Source: Maniola hyperantus (Eukaryota > Arthropoda > Insecta > Lepidoptera > Nymphalidae). From it: a stretch of 64,000 bases of DNA. A program made the position numbers and the translations under genes. Within the stretch, counting starts at the first letter, position 1, and each line of letters begins with the position of its first letter. The notes below the pieces were generated by a model. It was not told where the DNA came from, did no database searches, and saw only the letters and a program-made list of their open reading frames with translations. Below, piece after piece: positions 1-12,100 of this stretch. The stretch lies in contig NC_048556.1 in assembly GCF_902806685.2 (NCBI RefSeq), positions 6,014,001 through 6,078,000 of the forward strand, read 5' to 3'.

Positions 1-2002
1 CGAATTGCGATTTTTTTTAAGAAACACGTAAGCGACGTTTTATGCCTGGCGGATAAAGATGTTTTAAATTTTTAACTAGTAATGCGGTATCTATTGTTAG
101 CTTGCGGTAAGGTCTTTAAACGCCATGCACAGCACGACGCGTACGCTTTTCTGCAAGAAGCTATTGTTAAGTAAGCTAAGGAACAATAGAGTATGCATTT
201 TCCTTCTATTCTCTCCGCTAAAACATTTTACGTACCTGAATGTCAATATAAGTAGACACAATGTCCATAAGAGTAGGAGTCGAGATGTGTCGAATCGAGG
301 GACTTGTTATGCAAAACTTATGCTAGGAACTATTTCGGGACTGTGTTATTAGACAAGTAATTGTTTATAGTAGACTATTTGTTAGGTGTATTCGCCCTCT
401 TTTCCCTTTTCAACAAGTTGTGATGGGTTTATTGTAAGCTAAATTTACGGCCGTAAGCGTAACTGACATTTCGTGGTTATTTAACGTTAAGAGAAATTAA
501 GGATGAAAAATTACGACATACGCTGGCTGACTCAAATTGATAATCAACCTGTCTGTAATCTGTCTAGAAGTTACTTTAGCCACATTAATTTTTTTTTAAA
601 GATCATACAGTTTTTGGCAAATAACGTTGCCAGGGACAGTTACCGTTGGTAAATTTTTAACGTTAAAACTACAGAAATATTTCGTTAGATAGTGATAGGT
701 GTATAATTAGTACTGTTAAAAGTATCTATTATATTGTTACCCTTATCGATATTAATGGTATCTATATAACGTTAGTGGATGTATGGGTATAGTTAATTTT
801 AACGTTAACATAACGGTACCTTCTTCGGCAACGCTACGAAAAAAATATCGATAATTCGGTCCCTGAACGTTGCTTCGGCTTCGAACTTATCGACAGATTT
901 CAGATAAAATTGATTATTAATCATTTCGGCCGTACGTGTCTTTTATCATAAGCCCGTACAAGGTATTTATAGAAAACGCGCCGTATGGCTAGAGCTCTAG
1001 AAAAACATCGCCATCTTGTTTTAACAGACAATGTTTTAGGGTTTTAGTGATCTCCTCCGAGAATTTACAGTAGCGGACGCTATGTAACGGCACCGTTAGG
1101 AAACCAAAACTTAGCCAAAAAATGCCATAATTATCACAGTTTGGAAAGTCTTGCCACCGCCGCGCCGCAACGTTTTATTGAACAACGGTTGAAAAGCGAA
1201 CAGGGTATGTCGACATTAAGTTTTACCTTAGGCGAATGTAAATATTTTAAGAACCTACGTATAATATAGATTATTTTTGTTCAAATAATAAATCTCACTA
1301 TGTGATGATAGACTTGTTTTATTACAAAGTTTTTTATTTGCTATGCAAATCTCAAAACTAAAATTGATCTACAAGTAGTAGCTATCCTTTACCGCGCAGA
1401 ACAGTGTAAAAAGTGCCCTACTTTTTAACAGACTTCAAAAAAGGAGGAGGTTCTCGACTGTTTTTTTTGCATGTTTGCTACGCGCGCGGTTTCTCTGCCA
1501 AATATGAACCGATTTTCATGATTCTTTTTTGGTTGGAAGGTACTTACATACTTCAGAGGTGGTCCCATTTTAGTTTGGTGAAGATCTGATGAATATCTTC
1601 GGAGATGGAGAACAGGATTTCCTAAATGGATATTGAGTAAATTGCTCGCGATCAGTGTAATAGTTTAGTAAACAGTAGGTCTTTAACCAAGCATAGCGTA
1701 TTTTAATACAATGGGGCCACTAAAAATTTAAAAACTGGCCGACACTTACGCAACTTTTGTGCCCGACACTGGAGGGGTTCTTCTTCTTCTTCTTTCTATT
1801 TCTTGGATAAGTATGTACATAATATTCGTTATAAATTACTTTTTACTGGATGTGGTTATTGAAGTCTGTATCTTTTCTGTCAATTTAATTACGAAATTAT
1901 GTACAACCAACTTTGGCACCAGTGTATTTATCATCGTCTTTGTACTTAGTCTTGAAATATGCTGTTTGTGCTGCGCCTTAATTGAAATATAGGGAAGGAA
2001 TT

Positions 2003-2335
2003 ATACAGGTGTAACCACAACGCTAGCAAAAACGAAGTCAGGTGATAGTACTGATGATTACTGATGACATAAGAAAAACGGGAAAAAAATATCCTATATT
2101 TTGTAAAAGTTCACGATATATTGCAAATAAAATATCTGACTGCCGTTAGAGGTCAACGTACGTTGCGTAACTAGGCCACTCGGAGTCAATGCCGCGTCGT
2201 AGGTGGGGCATTGGCCCCAGTTTGCACGCTATACATTGAGGGTTTGAAAAATAATAAATCGTATTGGATTGTGTTGTGTATAGATAATATAACATTAACG
2301 CAAAATTTTTGCTAGCGTTCTGGTTACACCCTGTA
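2003..2335. mobile_element. MITE with ~30-bp terminal inverted repeats
   Basis: TACAGGTGTAACC..AACGCTAGCAAAAA at the left is repeated inverted at the right (TTTTTGCTAGCGTT..GGTTACACCCTGTA). The interior is non-coding. The superfamily is not assigned because the target duplication is unclear. Confidence 0.7.
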
Positions 2336-2633
2336 TTTTAGCATTTAATAAAAACTTATATTAAATGTTATTTTTTTATTATAAATAAGTTGACGTATTA
2401 TACACATTAATAATATTTATTAATTAACATTCAGAATACTTAAGGCACTTAATATTATGGTCCCACCAAAATAAAAACTACTTAAAAATAAATGACACGA
2501 ACAAAACTTATACAAATACGTTAAATATAAACTTTTACCGATGCTGAAAATAAATTAAGAAAATAGAAAAAAGAAGCCTTTGGCTATATTTTATTTTGAA
2601 AATCATGTTCTTTAATCTAAACATAAAACGAAA

Positions 2634-2854
2634 AGCTGACCGACTGACTGATCTATCAACGCACAGCTCAAACTACTGGACGGATGGGGTGAAATTTGGT
2701 ATGTAGATAGCTATTATGACGTAGACGTCCGCTAAGAAAGGATTTTTGAAAATTCACCTCCTATAAGGGTAAAAAAGGGGGTTAAAAATTGGTTGGTTAC
2801 TAAACGTTAAAAATTGTGCACTCCACGCGGACGAGGTTGCAGAGATAAGCTAGT
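2634..2854 (+). mobile_element. Helitron-like short element
   Basis: GACTGACTGATCTATCAACGC...CCACGCGGACGAGGTTGC...AAGCTAGT. Same family as at 16968, 17205, 19849, 38803, 39628, 39890, 57191 and 60124. The end carries a small GC hairpin followed by CTAG|T, the Helitron 3' signature. The family resembles Lep1-type non-autonomous Helitrons of Lepidoptera. Confidence 0.65.
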
Positions 2855-3929
2855 TCCAAATAAAACATTTCATTACTTACATAAAAAACAGTTTGTAATC
2901 AGTCATGCAAAATATAAATAAATTGGTTTGGACACATTATTAGTATATTATGCTTTTTAGTTTTACTCCAATCCTCAAAAATACACTTTTCTCTTCAAAA
3001 TTTCTCAGCTATAATATCATACTTTCGTCGATTGGATTGGGCTTAGCTGCCTATTTAATCATATTACATAATGCCAAATCTTTCGAATGAAATTAAATTC
3101 AACAAATGGCAAAAATTAATAACTTAAAAAAAATCTGCATCGTCAGATTATAGATACATGTATTGTAAAGTATATAATATTGATTCTAAAAAGGAGAATA
3201 ATTCAGATTCAACTTGATGAAAATCACGATTTTTAGGCGATGCATGTACCTGATATATGAACCAAGAAAACTAAAGCATATAATTTAAAATATTTTAGAT
3301 ATCTTTAAACAAAAATAAAAAAGTATATTCAGATCCTTCGAGCATCACACCACCGTAACTAAAAATAATATCATAAGGCATATTAGCAACTACATTATAG
3401 TGTGATACATCAAACAAGCACTATATTATTTACAATAAGTCAATTACATACAATTGTTAAATTTTATAACAGTATCGCTTGTTGCTGTTCGGTCATTAAG
3501 GTCAATAAAGCTATTTTACGAGACTTACAGTTACTATGGCAAAAAATGTTAAATCTGTAAATTAATTAAGGTCTCCGCTCACTGTCACGATATTATTACG
3601 GCTAAATTCCGAAGTGCGACCAGGGAACGAATTACCGGTATTTTTCGTAGCAATACATAAGTACTGTTATGTTAACGATAATAAAAAGTAATAATACCCA
3701 TACATCCATTAACGATATCTACGCGACAGGTTGAAATAGCAATCGGGGAGGGAACGCCCCGCACAGCCCCCGCGATAACCCGGTGCGGGCGAGCGCGGGT
3801 GACGTGTAGGTGTGCGGGACGTGTAAGTAAATCATTTAGGCATACAGCTATTATTAACGTTACCTTTTTAACGTAGTGAAATGTTTTGGTACCAGTTTTA
3901 ACGTTAATTTAGTAATCAACCATCCCTGG

Positions 3930-5412
3930 GTCGCACCCAGCTGCTCGCTGGACCTATGGGTTACCTAATTTCGCTCTTGTTATCTTGTCTTGTTATTCTT
4001 TACATCTATTAAAAAAGCTGGACAAGTTGACGGAGTACATTGTACACATTATTATAATGGTCCAAGATTATGTAGTTAATAGATTTTATACAACACTTAT
4101 CATACACACAATATTGCACAAAAGTATTTCAGCTAGCATTTTACAAAAAAGAACTTTATCGCAATCACCAAAAGTTCATATTCGGACGACAGAGGAAGCT
4201 AACATAAAAATATGACAACACATATAAAAGTTGATGTTAGAAAAGTACAAAATACCAAAAGCATCAGTCTTCGTGCTATTCCCACAACATATCACATGTT
4301 ACAGTTACAATTGGTTAATTCAAAGGACGATTTTTTCATATTTTAATATGGAGTGGCTCCATCGACGAACCATCGGCAAATCTTCGGCAAACATTCGTCG
4401 GTGGGGCCGGCGTCAATCGTAAACTTTGACATTCGCCAAACTTTCGTGTTGAGGCGGCAATTTGGCCCGCATCAAAGGTAATAGGCGGCCAATTCACCCG
4501 CATCAAAGGAAATTCGTTGTATTGTAGGCAAATTCGCGAAACATTCGCCGAATCCCGAGTATGGTGGCTCTATTGACAACTGGCTAGAAGACTTGCCGTT
4601 TGGCGAACTTTCGCCTAAACTCGAATTATTCGCGCAGTGGGCCACTCCGTTACTAAACTACCTACCTACTTGATAATAATAATGATTTGAAATGACATAG
4701 TGAATTTTGTTAATCGACAAATGTCATAATAATAATTGAACTATTACCAATTCCATTAAATATATGAAAGCACGTACTACATATACAGTTTACCGAAACC
4801 TATTTCGAGAGTTATTCCTATATTTCGTATGTTTTGGCCGGCACAAACAATTGCAGTTTTTAATGAATCGGAGGCAGTCAGGGCAGGTAAATAGTGACAA
4901 ACTGGATTTGACCAAACATTTGCATATCAAATATGGTCAATCTACATTTTGTCAAATGGGCCGTTAGGGGACTATCAATACCTCATCGCGATTCTGGTAT
5001 CGCAGAATTTCAAGAACACCCGGATACATTGCGATACTGTCAATACTATCAATATTGACCTCGATACAGGATAATAATATTGATAGTGTAATAGGCGCCT
5101 TCGATTCGTGAGCTGCCAGCAGATCATTTTTTCTCATATTAACAAAAGGCAGGGCCGAAATGACAGCTTTGATGAGATTCCCTCCATTTAAAAACACGCA
5201 TTTACTCACCATGTTGCCTGGTTTCGTAGAATATATTATTATCCTGTCCAATCTATCAGCCTTTACGCGTCCACAGTTGGACATTATACTGGACATTCTT
5301 TTCAAGGTCACGCCAACAGACATGGTTCTTCTCCTTTCTCATCAACCCCCATCCCGCCATCTTGACTTCTCAAGAAGCGGGATATTATATTCTACGAAAG
5401 TTGGTACTTACT
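3930..5412. other. Non-coding stretch downstream of SH3 gene
   Basis: Apart from the possible MITE at 4350-4647, nothing is recognised. Overlapping open frames at 4964-5438 on both strands have no visible domain. The same holds for 1-629 and the parts of 880-3604 outside listed repeats. Confidence 0.4.
4350..4647. mobile_element. Possible MITE, ends GGAGTGGC/GCCACTCC
   Basis: Begins GGAGTGGCTCC and ends GGGCCACTCC. In between are reiterated TTCGGCAAA / GCAAATTCG motifs on both strands. Non-coding; target duplication not clear. Confidence 0.4.
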
Positions 5413-5720
5413 ATACTCTATTCACGGAAAGAAGTTAGTATAGGGCTCTCTCTGTTACGCAATCCCATACAAATGATAGAGACAAAAACTCAGTGGGCGT
5501 TAACCATTTTGAGTCACAAACGAAACTGTGCGAATTGAATTTTGAATGTTTTTGAAAACGTTTTCGACTGGAATTTCAAATGTTTTTGAAAACATGTTTG
5601 TGATTGGTTGGTGTATCAAAATGGTTAACGCTCACTGAGATTTTTGTCTCTGTCACTTGTATGAGATTACGTAACAGAGAGAGCCCTATATTAACTTCTT
5701 TCCGTGGGTAGAGGTATATA
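5413..5720. mobile_element. Foldback MITE, near-complete hairpin
   Basis: Arms of about 140 bp: CACGGAAAGAAGTTAGTATA..GGGCTCTCTCTGTTACG.. and its inverse. They meet near 5570 at two copies of TGTTTTTGAAAAC. A partial relative lies at 40195-40260. It lies about 140 bp beyond the SH3 gene stop. Confidence 0.7.
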
Positions 5721-5861
5721 CATACAGTATAGTATATAGTATATACCGTCGGCAGAGAGACAATTCGCGCACTTTTCATGACGCGTGCTGTACTGGTACC
5801 ACATCTGGCACCGTTCAACAGCAAATTTCTGCTAAATTATTATACTAATAAACCCTAAAGA

Positions 5862-6179
5862 CTAACTCATCTGGACATAATTGACTGGGAACTGCCCTTT
5901 CGAGCCATTGCATTCACCGAAGTACCATTCTTGATTGATTTTCGACAGCACAGTGATCTTGTCGCCTAAACTAAACCGTAGATCGCCTGGTTGGACCGGC
6001 TCGAAGTCGTACAAAGCTATCGCGTGGCCAATGTGCGCGGGTCCCTCGTTGGGAAGCGGTACCTTGACCTCGACGAAGTTGGACGGGAAAAGGCCTTCTT
6101 CCTGTTGGAGACCTCTACGCAGTCTTCCGTACATCCATTCGTCGTTTTCTCGCCTCAGCAGGTAAATCTTAGAATTCGC
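5862..6179 (-). CDS. SH3 adaptor, exon C (rest of SH3-1, SH3-2, stop)
   Basis: The acceptor is TTACAG at 6185-6180. It reads ANSKIYLLRRENDEWMYGRL...EEGLFPSNFVEV (second half of SH3-1), a 10-residue linker and a complete SH3-2 ending NYVQMS, then TAG. Conserved SH3 residues are present: ALYDF, the Trp of EWYFGEC and the FPVNYV motif. The exon is G+C-richer than the DNA around it. Confidence 0.87.
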   Translation of the reverse strand, partial: ANSKIYLLRRENDEWMYGRLRRGLQQEEGLFPSNFVEVKVPLPNEGPAHIGHAIALYDFEPVQPGDLRFSLGDKITVLSKINQEWYFGECNGSKGQFPVNYVQMS

Positions 6180-9100
6180 CTGTAATCAGAAATAATACTT
6201 AGATTAATAAGAGGGGACGTGTGGCCTAGTTGTGACAACGTATAATCATAAATCGATTGTGATTGTTAAGCAACGTTGACCCAAGTCGGTAACTGGATGC
6301 GGCACCGATTTTGGCCTTTTCGTTTTCTCCTTACCTCAGAGAGCACGTTAAACTGTCGATCCTGGTTATTATCACAAATTATTATAATCAAGCTATTGAA
6401 TACTTCAGCTGGGAGTCCTTAGTATGATATTTAACATCACATCTCATGGGTCCCAGAACGGTTAGGTAATTGGTTGTGTGTATATACTGGCTGTGCCTTA
6501 GGCCTTCAACTCGGACGAAAATGTAATTTCTAACAAAGAAGATAACATAATCTATGCGTGATTAAACGTAGGTCAAGCAAAACACTCGTCATCTTAAAAT
6601 CAACAAATTGCGCCCATATCAAATATCAATAAAAATAGCTAAACTCTAATCACTACCCATATTATAAGCGAAAGTCGGGTATGTCATTTTGTTGGTTTGT
6701 CCTTCAATCGCGCCGCAACGGAGCAACAGATTGACCTGATTTTTATATATAGTTGAGTACCTGAAGTGTGACATAAGATTACTTTTTATCCCGAAAAATC
6801 AAAGAGTTCCCACGGGATTTTTGAAAATCTAAATCCACGCGGACGGAGTATTATAGTAAAAATAAATGCGCAAAAGAAAAATAAGATAACGAGAGCTCAT
6901 TGAACTGGATCTAGGTTAGTCTGTTGTTCAGGTTGTTGCAAAATATAATATGTAGACAATACCACTTCGATTCAGCAATTTATCATGAAATACCTATGTA
7001 GGTGTTCAGTTTCAGTTCACAGCTTTGAATTTTAATTTCTTCAATAACAAAATTCGGGTCAAACCTAAACTAGCATAATATATCTTTCGTTTCTATTAAA
7101 AAATTTACATCATTGATTTTAATAGCCATAAGACCCTGTAAAACTACACTATATCTTACAAATCCAACATCTGACTATCAAAAAGAGTAATTTATTACCT
7201 ATTTTGAATAAATCATTTGACTTTGACTTTGACTTTGAAAATGAAAAGCTCTAAGAAATAGTATTTGCCAGAATGTGGTCCAAATATTTATCCGAACTCC
7301 CGACATATTCAACTAATAAAATACTGTGCAAAATTAAGAGTTCATTACAATATAATTAATCAAGATAAATCACATTAAATAATTGTAATAAACTAAACTG
7401 AGACCTGTTACTATTAGGCCAGTCATTAAAGCCTAAACCCGAAAGTAATTAGTAACTTGATGAAATTGTAGGGGGTTTTTAAAGAAGGTGAAATAACTTA
7501 CCGTGTGATTTTGCAGCGTTCTGGGGTGTACGGAAAGGGTTGAAAAGGGGTGAAACGGGTTTTTTGTTAATAACTTTGCCAAAAAAATTAGTAACACGCT
7601 GCAAATTTATAATAAGGTTGTTCTTACCGTTTTGTAACGTTTATTAAATTTGCAGCGTTTTGCAACATACGGAACATTGTTTATTATTAAAAAACAATGA
7701 AATTTGTTATTAACAAGGATAAAACAAATAGTAACACGCTGCAAATTTGGAATTAGGTTGTTCTTACCGTTTTGTAACGTGTATTAAATTTGCAGCGTTT
7801 TGCAACATACGGAACATTGTTTATTATTAAAAACAATGAAATTTGTTAATAACAGAGGTAAAAAAAATTAGTAACTCTGTGTAAATTTATAATGACGTTG
7901 TTCTTACCGTTTTCAAACGTTTATTAAATTTGCAGCGTTTTGCAACATACAGAACATTGTTAATTACTATATAAACAAATATTTCATTTAGTATCAATGG
8001 TAAAAAGTTAGTGAAAAGTTGCAATCTAAAGAAAATGTTGTCAGCACCAATTTGAAACATTTTTCAACTTTGCATAATTAATATCTTACAGTAACAATAC
8101 TATGGAACAATAAATAAAATATGTTAATATCTTCTAAAAAAGTTTTAACAACATGTTGTCTAGATTGCCACTCTTCACTAACTTTTTTTTCACTATCTGA
8201 AATTTTTGTTGATATAGTAATCAACAATGTTCCGTTTGTTGCAAAACGCTGCAAAATTAATACACGTTACAAAACGGTAAGAACAACTTAATTATAAATT
8301 TGCAGCGCGTTACTACTTTTTTTTACCCTTGTTATTAACAAATTTCATTGTTTTTTTTATAATGAAAAATGTTCAATTTGTTGCAAAACGCTGCAAATTT
8401 AATATATGTTATAAAACGGTAAAAACAACTTAATTATAAATTTGCAGCGTGTTACTACTTTTTTTACCCCTGTTATTAACAAATTTAATTGTTTTTTTAA
8501 TAATAAACAATGTTCCGTATGTTGCAAAACGCTGCAAATTTAATACACGTTACAAAACGGTAAGAACAACCTAATTCCAAATTTGCAGCGTGTTACTATT
8601 TTTTTTACCCTTGTTAATAACAAATTTCATTGTTTTTTAATAATAAACAATGTTCCGTATGTTGCAAAACGCTGCAAATTTAATAAACTTTACAAAACGG
8701 TAAGAACAACCTTATTATAAATTTACAGCGTGTTACTAATTTTTTTGGCAATGTTATTAACAAAAAACCCGTTTAACCCCTTTTCAACCCTTTCCGTACA
8801 CCCCAGAATGCTGCAAAATCACACGGTAAGTTATTTCACCTTCTTTAAAAACCCCCTACAATTTCATCAAGTTACTACGTACTTTCGGGTTTTAGCTTTA
8901 ATGACTGGCCTATATGCTAAGTTTCTCTACAGTCTACATGATCAAATCAGAAATGAGATTCGAAGGAGAATCAGATTAACCCACATAACTCAGCGGGTTG
9001 CGAAGTTAAAGTGACAATAGGCAGGGCCCTGGGCACATAACACCGATAGACGTTGGAAGGCGCTGGAACGACAACCTCACAACGGTAAGTACAGCGTTGA

Positions 9101-12100
9101 AAGACTAGGTGTTCAGACGACATCAGACGAGTCGCAGGGAGCCGCTGGATTTAGGCGAGGCGGCGCAAGACCGTGGCGTGTGGATTGTGGAAGTCCCCAT
9201 GAAGAAGAAGCAAATCATATTAATTTCAAAGCTACTTTACACGTGAAATATTAAACTGACACAACAAACATTTTTTATAAGCATGCTCGGCCAAGTTATC
9301 AGTGTCATTACAACTAACCTCAATTTGATAAGTTATCATTATCAATAACACCCTACGCAAAAGTCTAACGTAATATCAGGAGTCAGGAATACTTTAGCTT
9401 AGCACTACAACTTATCTATATATATATACTAGTATTTTGCTCGCTGCTCGAGCTGCTAAAGCAGCTCTCGAGGTCTATAATCGCAATTTTGAATAATAAA
9501 AAAATTTGTATGAAAAAATAAATTCCGCCATTTTGAATTTTTTTTCAAGTCATCGAATAGACCTTCGGATCCTGATCATCTCTTGCCAAGAAACCACTCT
9601 TCCATCTTTCATACCCTCCGAGATGGACGCCGATGAAATTTGTATGGCGGCCATCTTTTTTTCGGAATTTTGAATTTTTTTTCAAATTTTTGGCAATTGG
9701 ATGAGGTTTCGAATGACATTTGGTCGAGCACCTCCCACCTATCTTCAATACCTCGAGCGTGCCCTTCACCCGTCTCCGAAATCCTCAATCATCAGCTCTC
9801 TCCATATGTTGCCCAAAAGGAATCTTTGTCTTCTATATGAATCCATAAGTGAAAAAAAAAAGTTTCATACAAAATTTTACAGGAGAAATTTTTTTGAAAA
9901 TCTCGGCCGCCATCTTGTTTTTCCAATTTTTTTCACTTTTTCTAAAAATCGTTTGCTAATATCTGCAAGAGCTGCAAGTTTAAACAAAATCGGTTGGAAA
10001 ACAAAAAAGTTACAAAAGTCAGGTCGGCCGCCATCTTGTTTTTCTGAAATGTCATAATTTTTCCCTACTCGAATCCCACTCCTGAACATATCTCCCATAC
10101 ATTATTATATCATTTTCTGTCTCTTTCTAGGAGAACAATTATGTCAATGAGTGAGTCCGCGGAAAAAATAAATTCCGCCATTTTGAATTTTTTTTCAAGT
10201 CATCAAATAGACCTTCGGATCCTGATCATCTTTTGCCAAGAAACCACTCTTCCATCTTTCATGCCCTCCGAGCTGGACGCCGATGAAATTTGTATGGCGG
10301 CCATCTTTTTTCGGAATTTTAAAAAAAATTTCAAATTTTTGGCAATTGGACGAGGTTTCGAATGACATTTGGTCGAGCACCTCCCACCTATCTTCAATAC
10401 CTCGAGCGTGCCCTTCACCCGTCTCCGAAATCCTCAATCATCAGCTACCTCCATCTGTTGCCCTAAAGGAATCTTTATCTTCTATATGAAACCATAAGTG
10501 AAAAAAATAAGTTTCATACAAAATTTTACAGGAGGAAATTTTTTGAAAATCTCGGCCGCCATCTTGTTTTTCCAATTTTTTTCACTTTTTCTAAAAATCG
10601 TTTACTAATATCTTCAATAGTTGCAAGTTGTAACAAAATCGGTTGGAAAACAAAAAAGTTACAAAAGTCAGGTCGGCCGCCATCTTGTTTTTCTGAAATG
10701 TCATAATTTTTCCCTAGTCGAATCCCACTCCTGAACATATCTCCCATACATAATTATATCATTTTCTGTCTCTTTCTAGGAGAACAATTATGTCAATGAG
10801 TCAGTCAGTGGTAATTGAGCTATATATAGTATAACTAGTATTTTGCTCGCTGCTCGAGCTGCTAAAGCAGCTCTCGAGGTCTATAATGGCCCTTTGAACA
10901 ATTTTAAAAAAGTCATACATTTTCTATGAAAAAAAAAATTCCGCCATTTTGAATTTTTTTTCAAGTCATCGAATAGACCTTTGAATCCTGATCATCTTTT
11001 GCCAAGAAACCACTCTTCCATCTTTCGTACCCTCCGAGATGGACGCCGATGAAATTTGTATGGCGGCCATCTTTTTTTCGGAATTTTAAATTTTTTTTCA
11101 AATTTTTGGCAATTGGATGAGGTTTCGAATGACATTTGGTCGAGCACCTCCCACCTATCTTCAATACCTTGAGCGTGCCCTTCACCCGTCTCCGAAATCC
11201 TCAATCATCAGCTCCCTCCATATGTTGCCCTAAAGGAATCTTTGTCTTCTATATGAAACCGTGATTGAAAAAAAAAAGTTTCATACAAAATTTTACAGGA
11301 GGAAATTTTTTGAAAATCTCGGCCGCCATCTTGTTTTTCCAATTTTTTACACTTTTTCTAAAACATGTTTACTAATATCTTCAATAGTTGCAAGTTGTAA
11401 CAAAATCGGTTGGAAAACAAAAAAGTTACAAAAGTCAGGTCGGCCGCCATCTTGTTTTTCTGAAATGTCATAATTTTTCCCTACTCGAATCCCACTTCTG
11501 AACATATCTCCCATACATTATTATATCATTTTCTATCTCTTTCTAGGAGAACAATTATGTCAATGAGTCAGTGAGTGAGTGAGTGAGTGGTAATTGAGCT
11601 ATATATAGTATAACTAGTATTTTGCTCGCTGCTCGAGCTGCTAAAGCAGCTCTCGAGGTCTATAATGGCCATTTTGAATAATAAAATTTTTTGTATAAAA
11701 AATTAATTCCGCCATTTTGAATTTTTTTTCTATCCATCGAGTAGACCTTCGGACCCTGATCATCTCTTGCCAAGAAACCACTCTTCCATCTTTCATGCCC
11801 TCCGAGCTGGACGCGGATGAAATTTGTATGGCGGCCATCTTTTTTTCGGAATTTAAAAAAAAAATTCAAATTTTTGGCAATTGGATGAGGTTTCGAATGA
11901 CATTTGGTCGAGCACCTCCCACCTATCTTCAATACCTTAAGCGTGCCCTTCACCCGTCTCCGAAATCCTCAATCATCAGCTCTCTCCATGTGTTGCCCTA
12001 AAGGAATCTTTGTCTTCTATACGAAAGTATTAGTGAAAAAAAAAAAGTTTCATACAAAATTTTACAGGAGGAAATTTTTTGAATATCTCGGCCGCCATCT

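Larger units (their letters stand above)
630..3929. repeat. Large diverged inverted repeat, possible old DNA transposon
   Basis: Arms of about 250-320 bp (630-880 and 3605-3929) are inverted copies. Shared blocks include CTACGAAAAA..CCGGTAATTCG-type sequence, GGATGTATGGGTAT, GTTAACATAAC and TTTTAACGTTAA. Outer ends start CCAGGGA/TCCCTGG, resembling CAGGG ends of hAT elements, but no clean 8-bp target duplication is visible. No transposase is seen; the interior is AT-rich and holds other repeats. Left alone it is an old, decayed element. Confidence 0.45.

Noticed and set aside
4964..5438. Overlapping open frames of 119 and 92 codons on opposite strands
   Set aside because: No conserved motif, no splice or start context; two opposed frames over the same bases cannot both be trusted.
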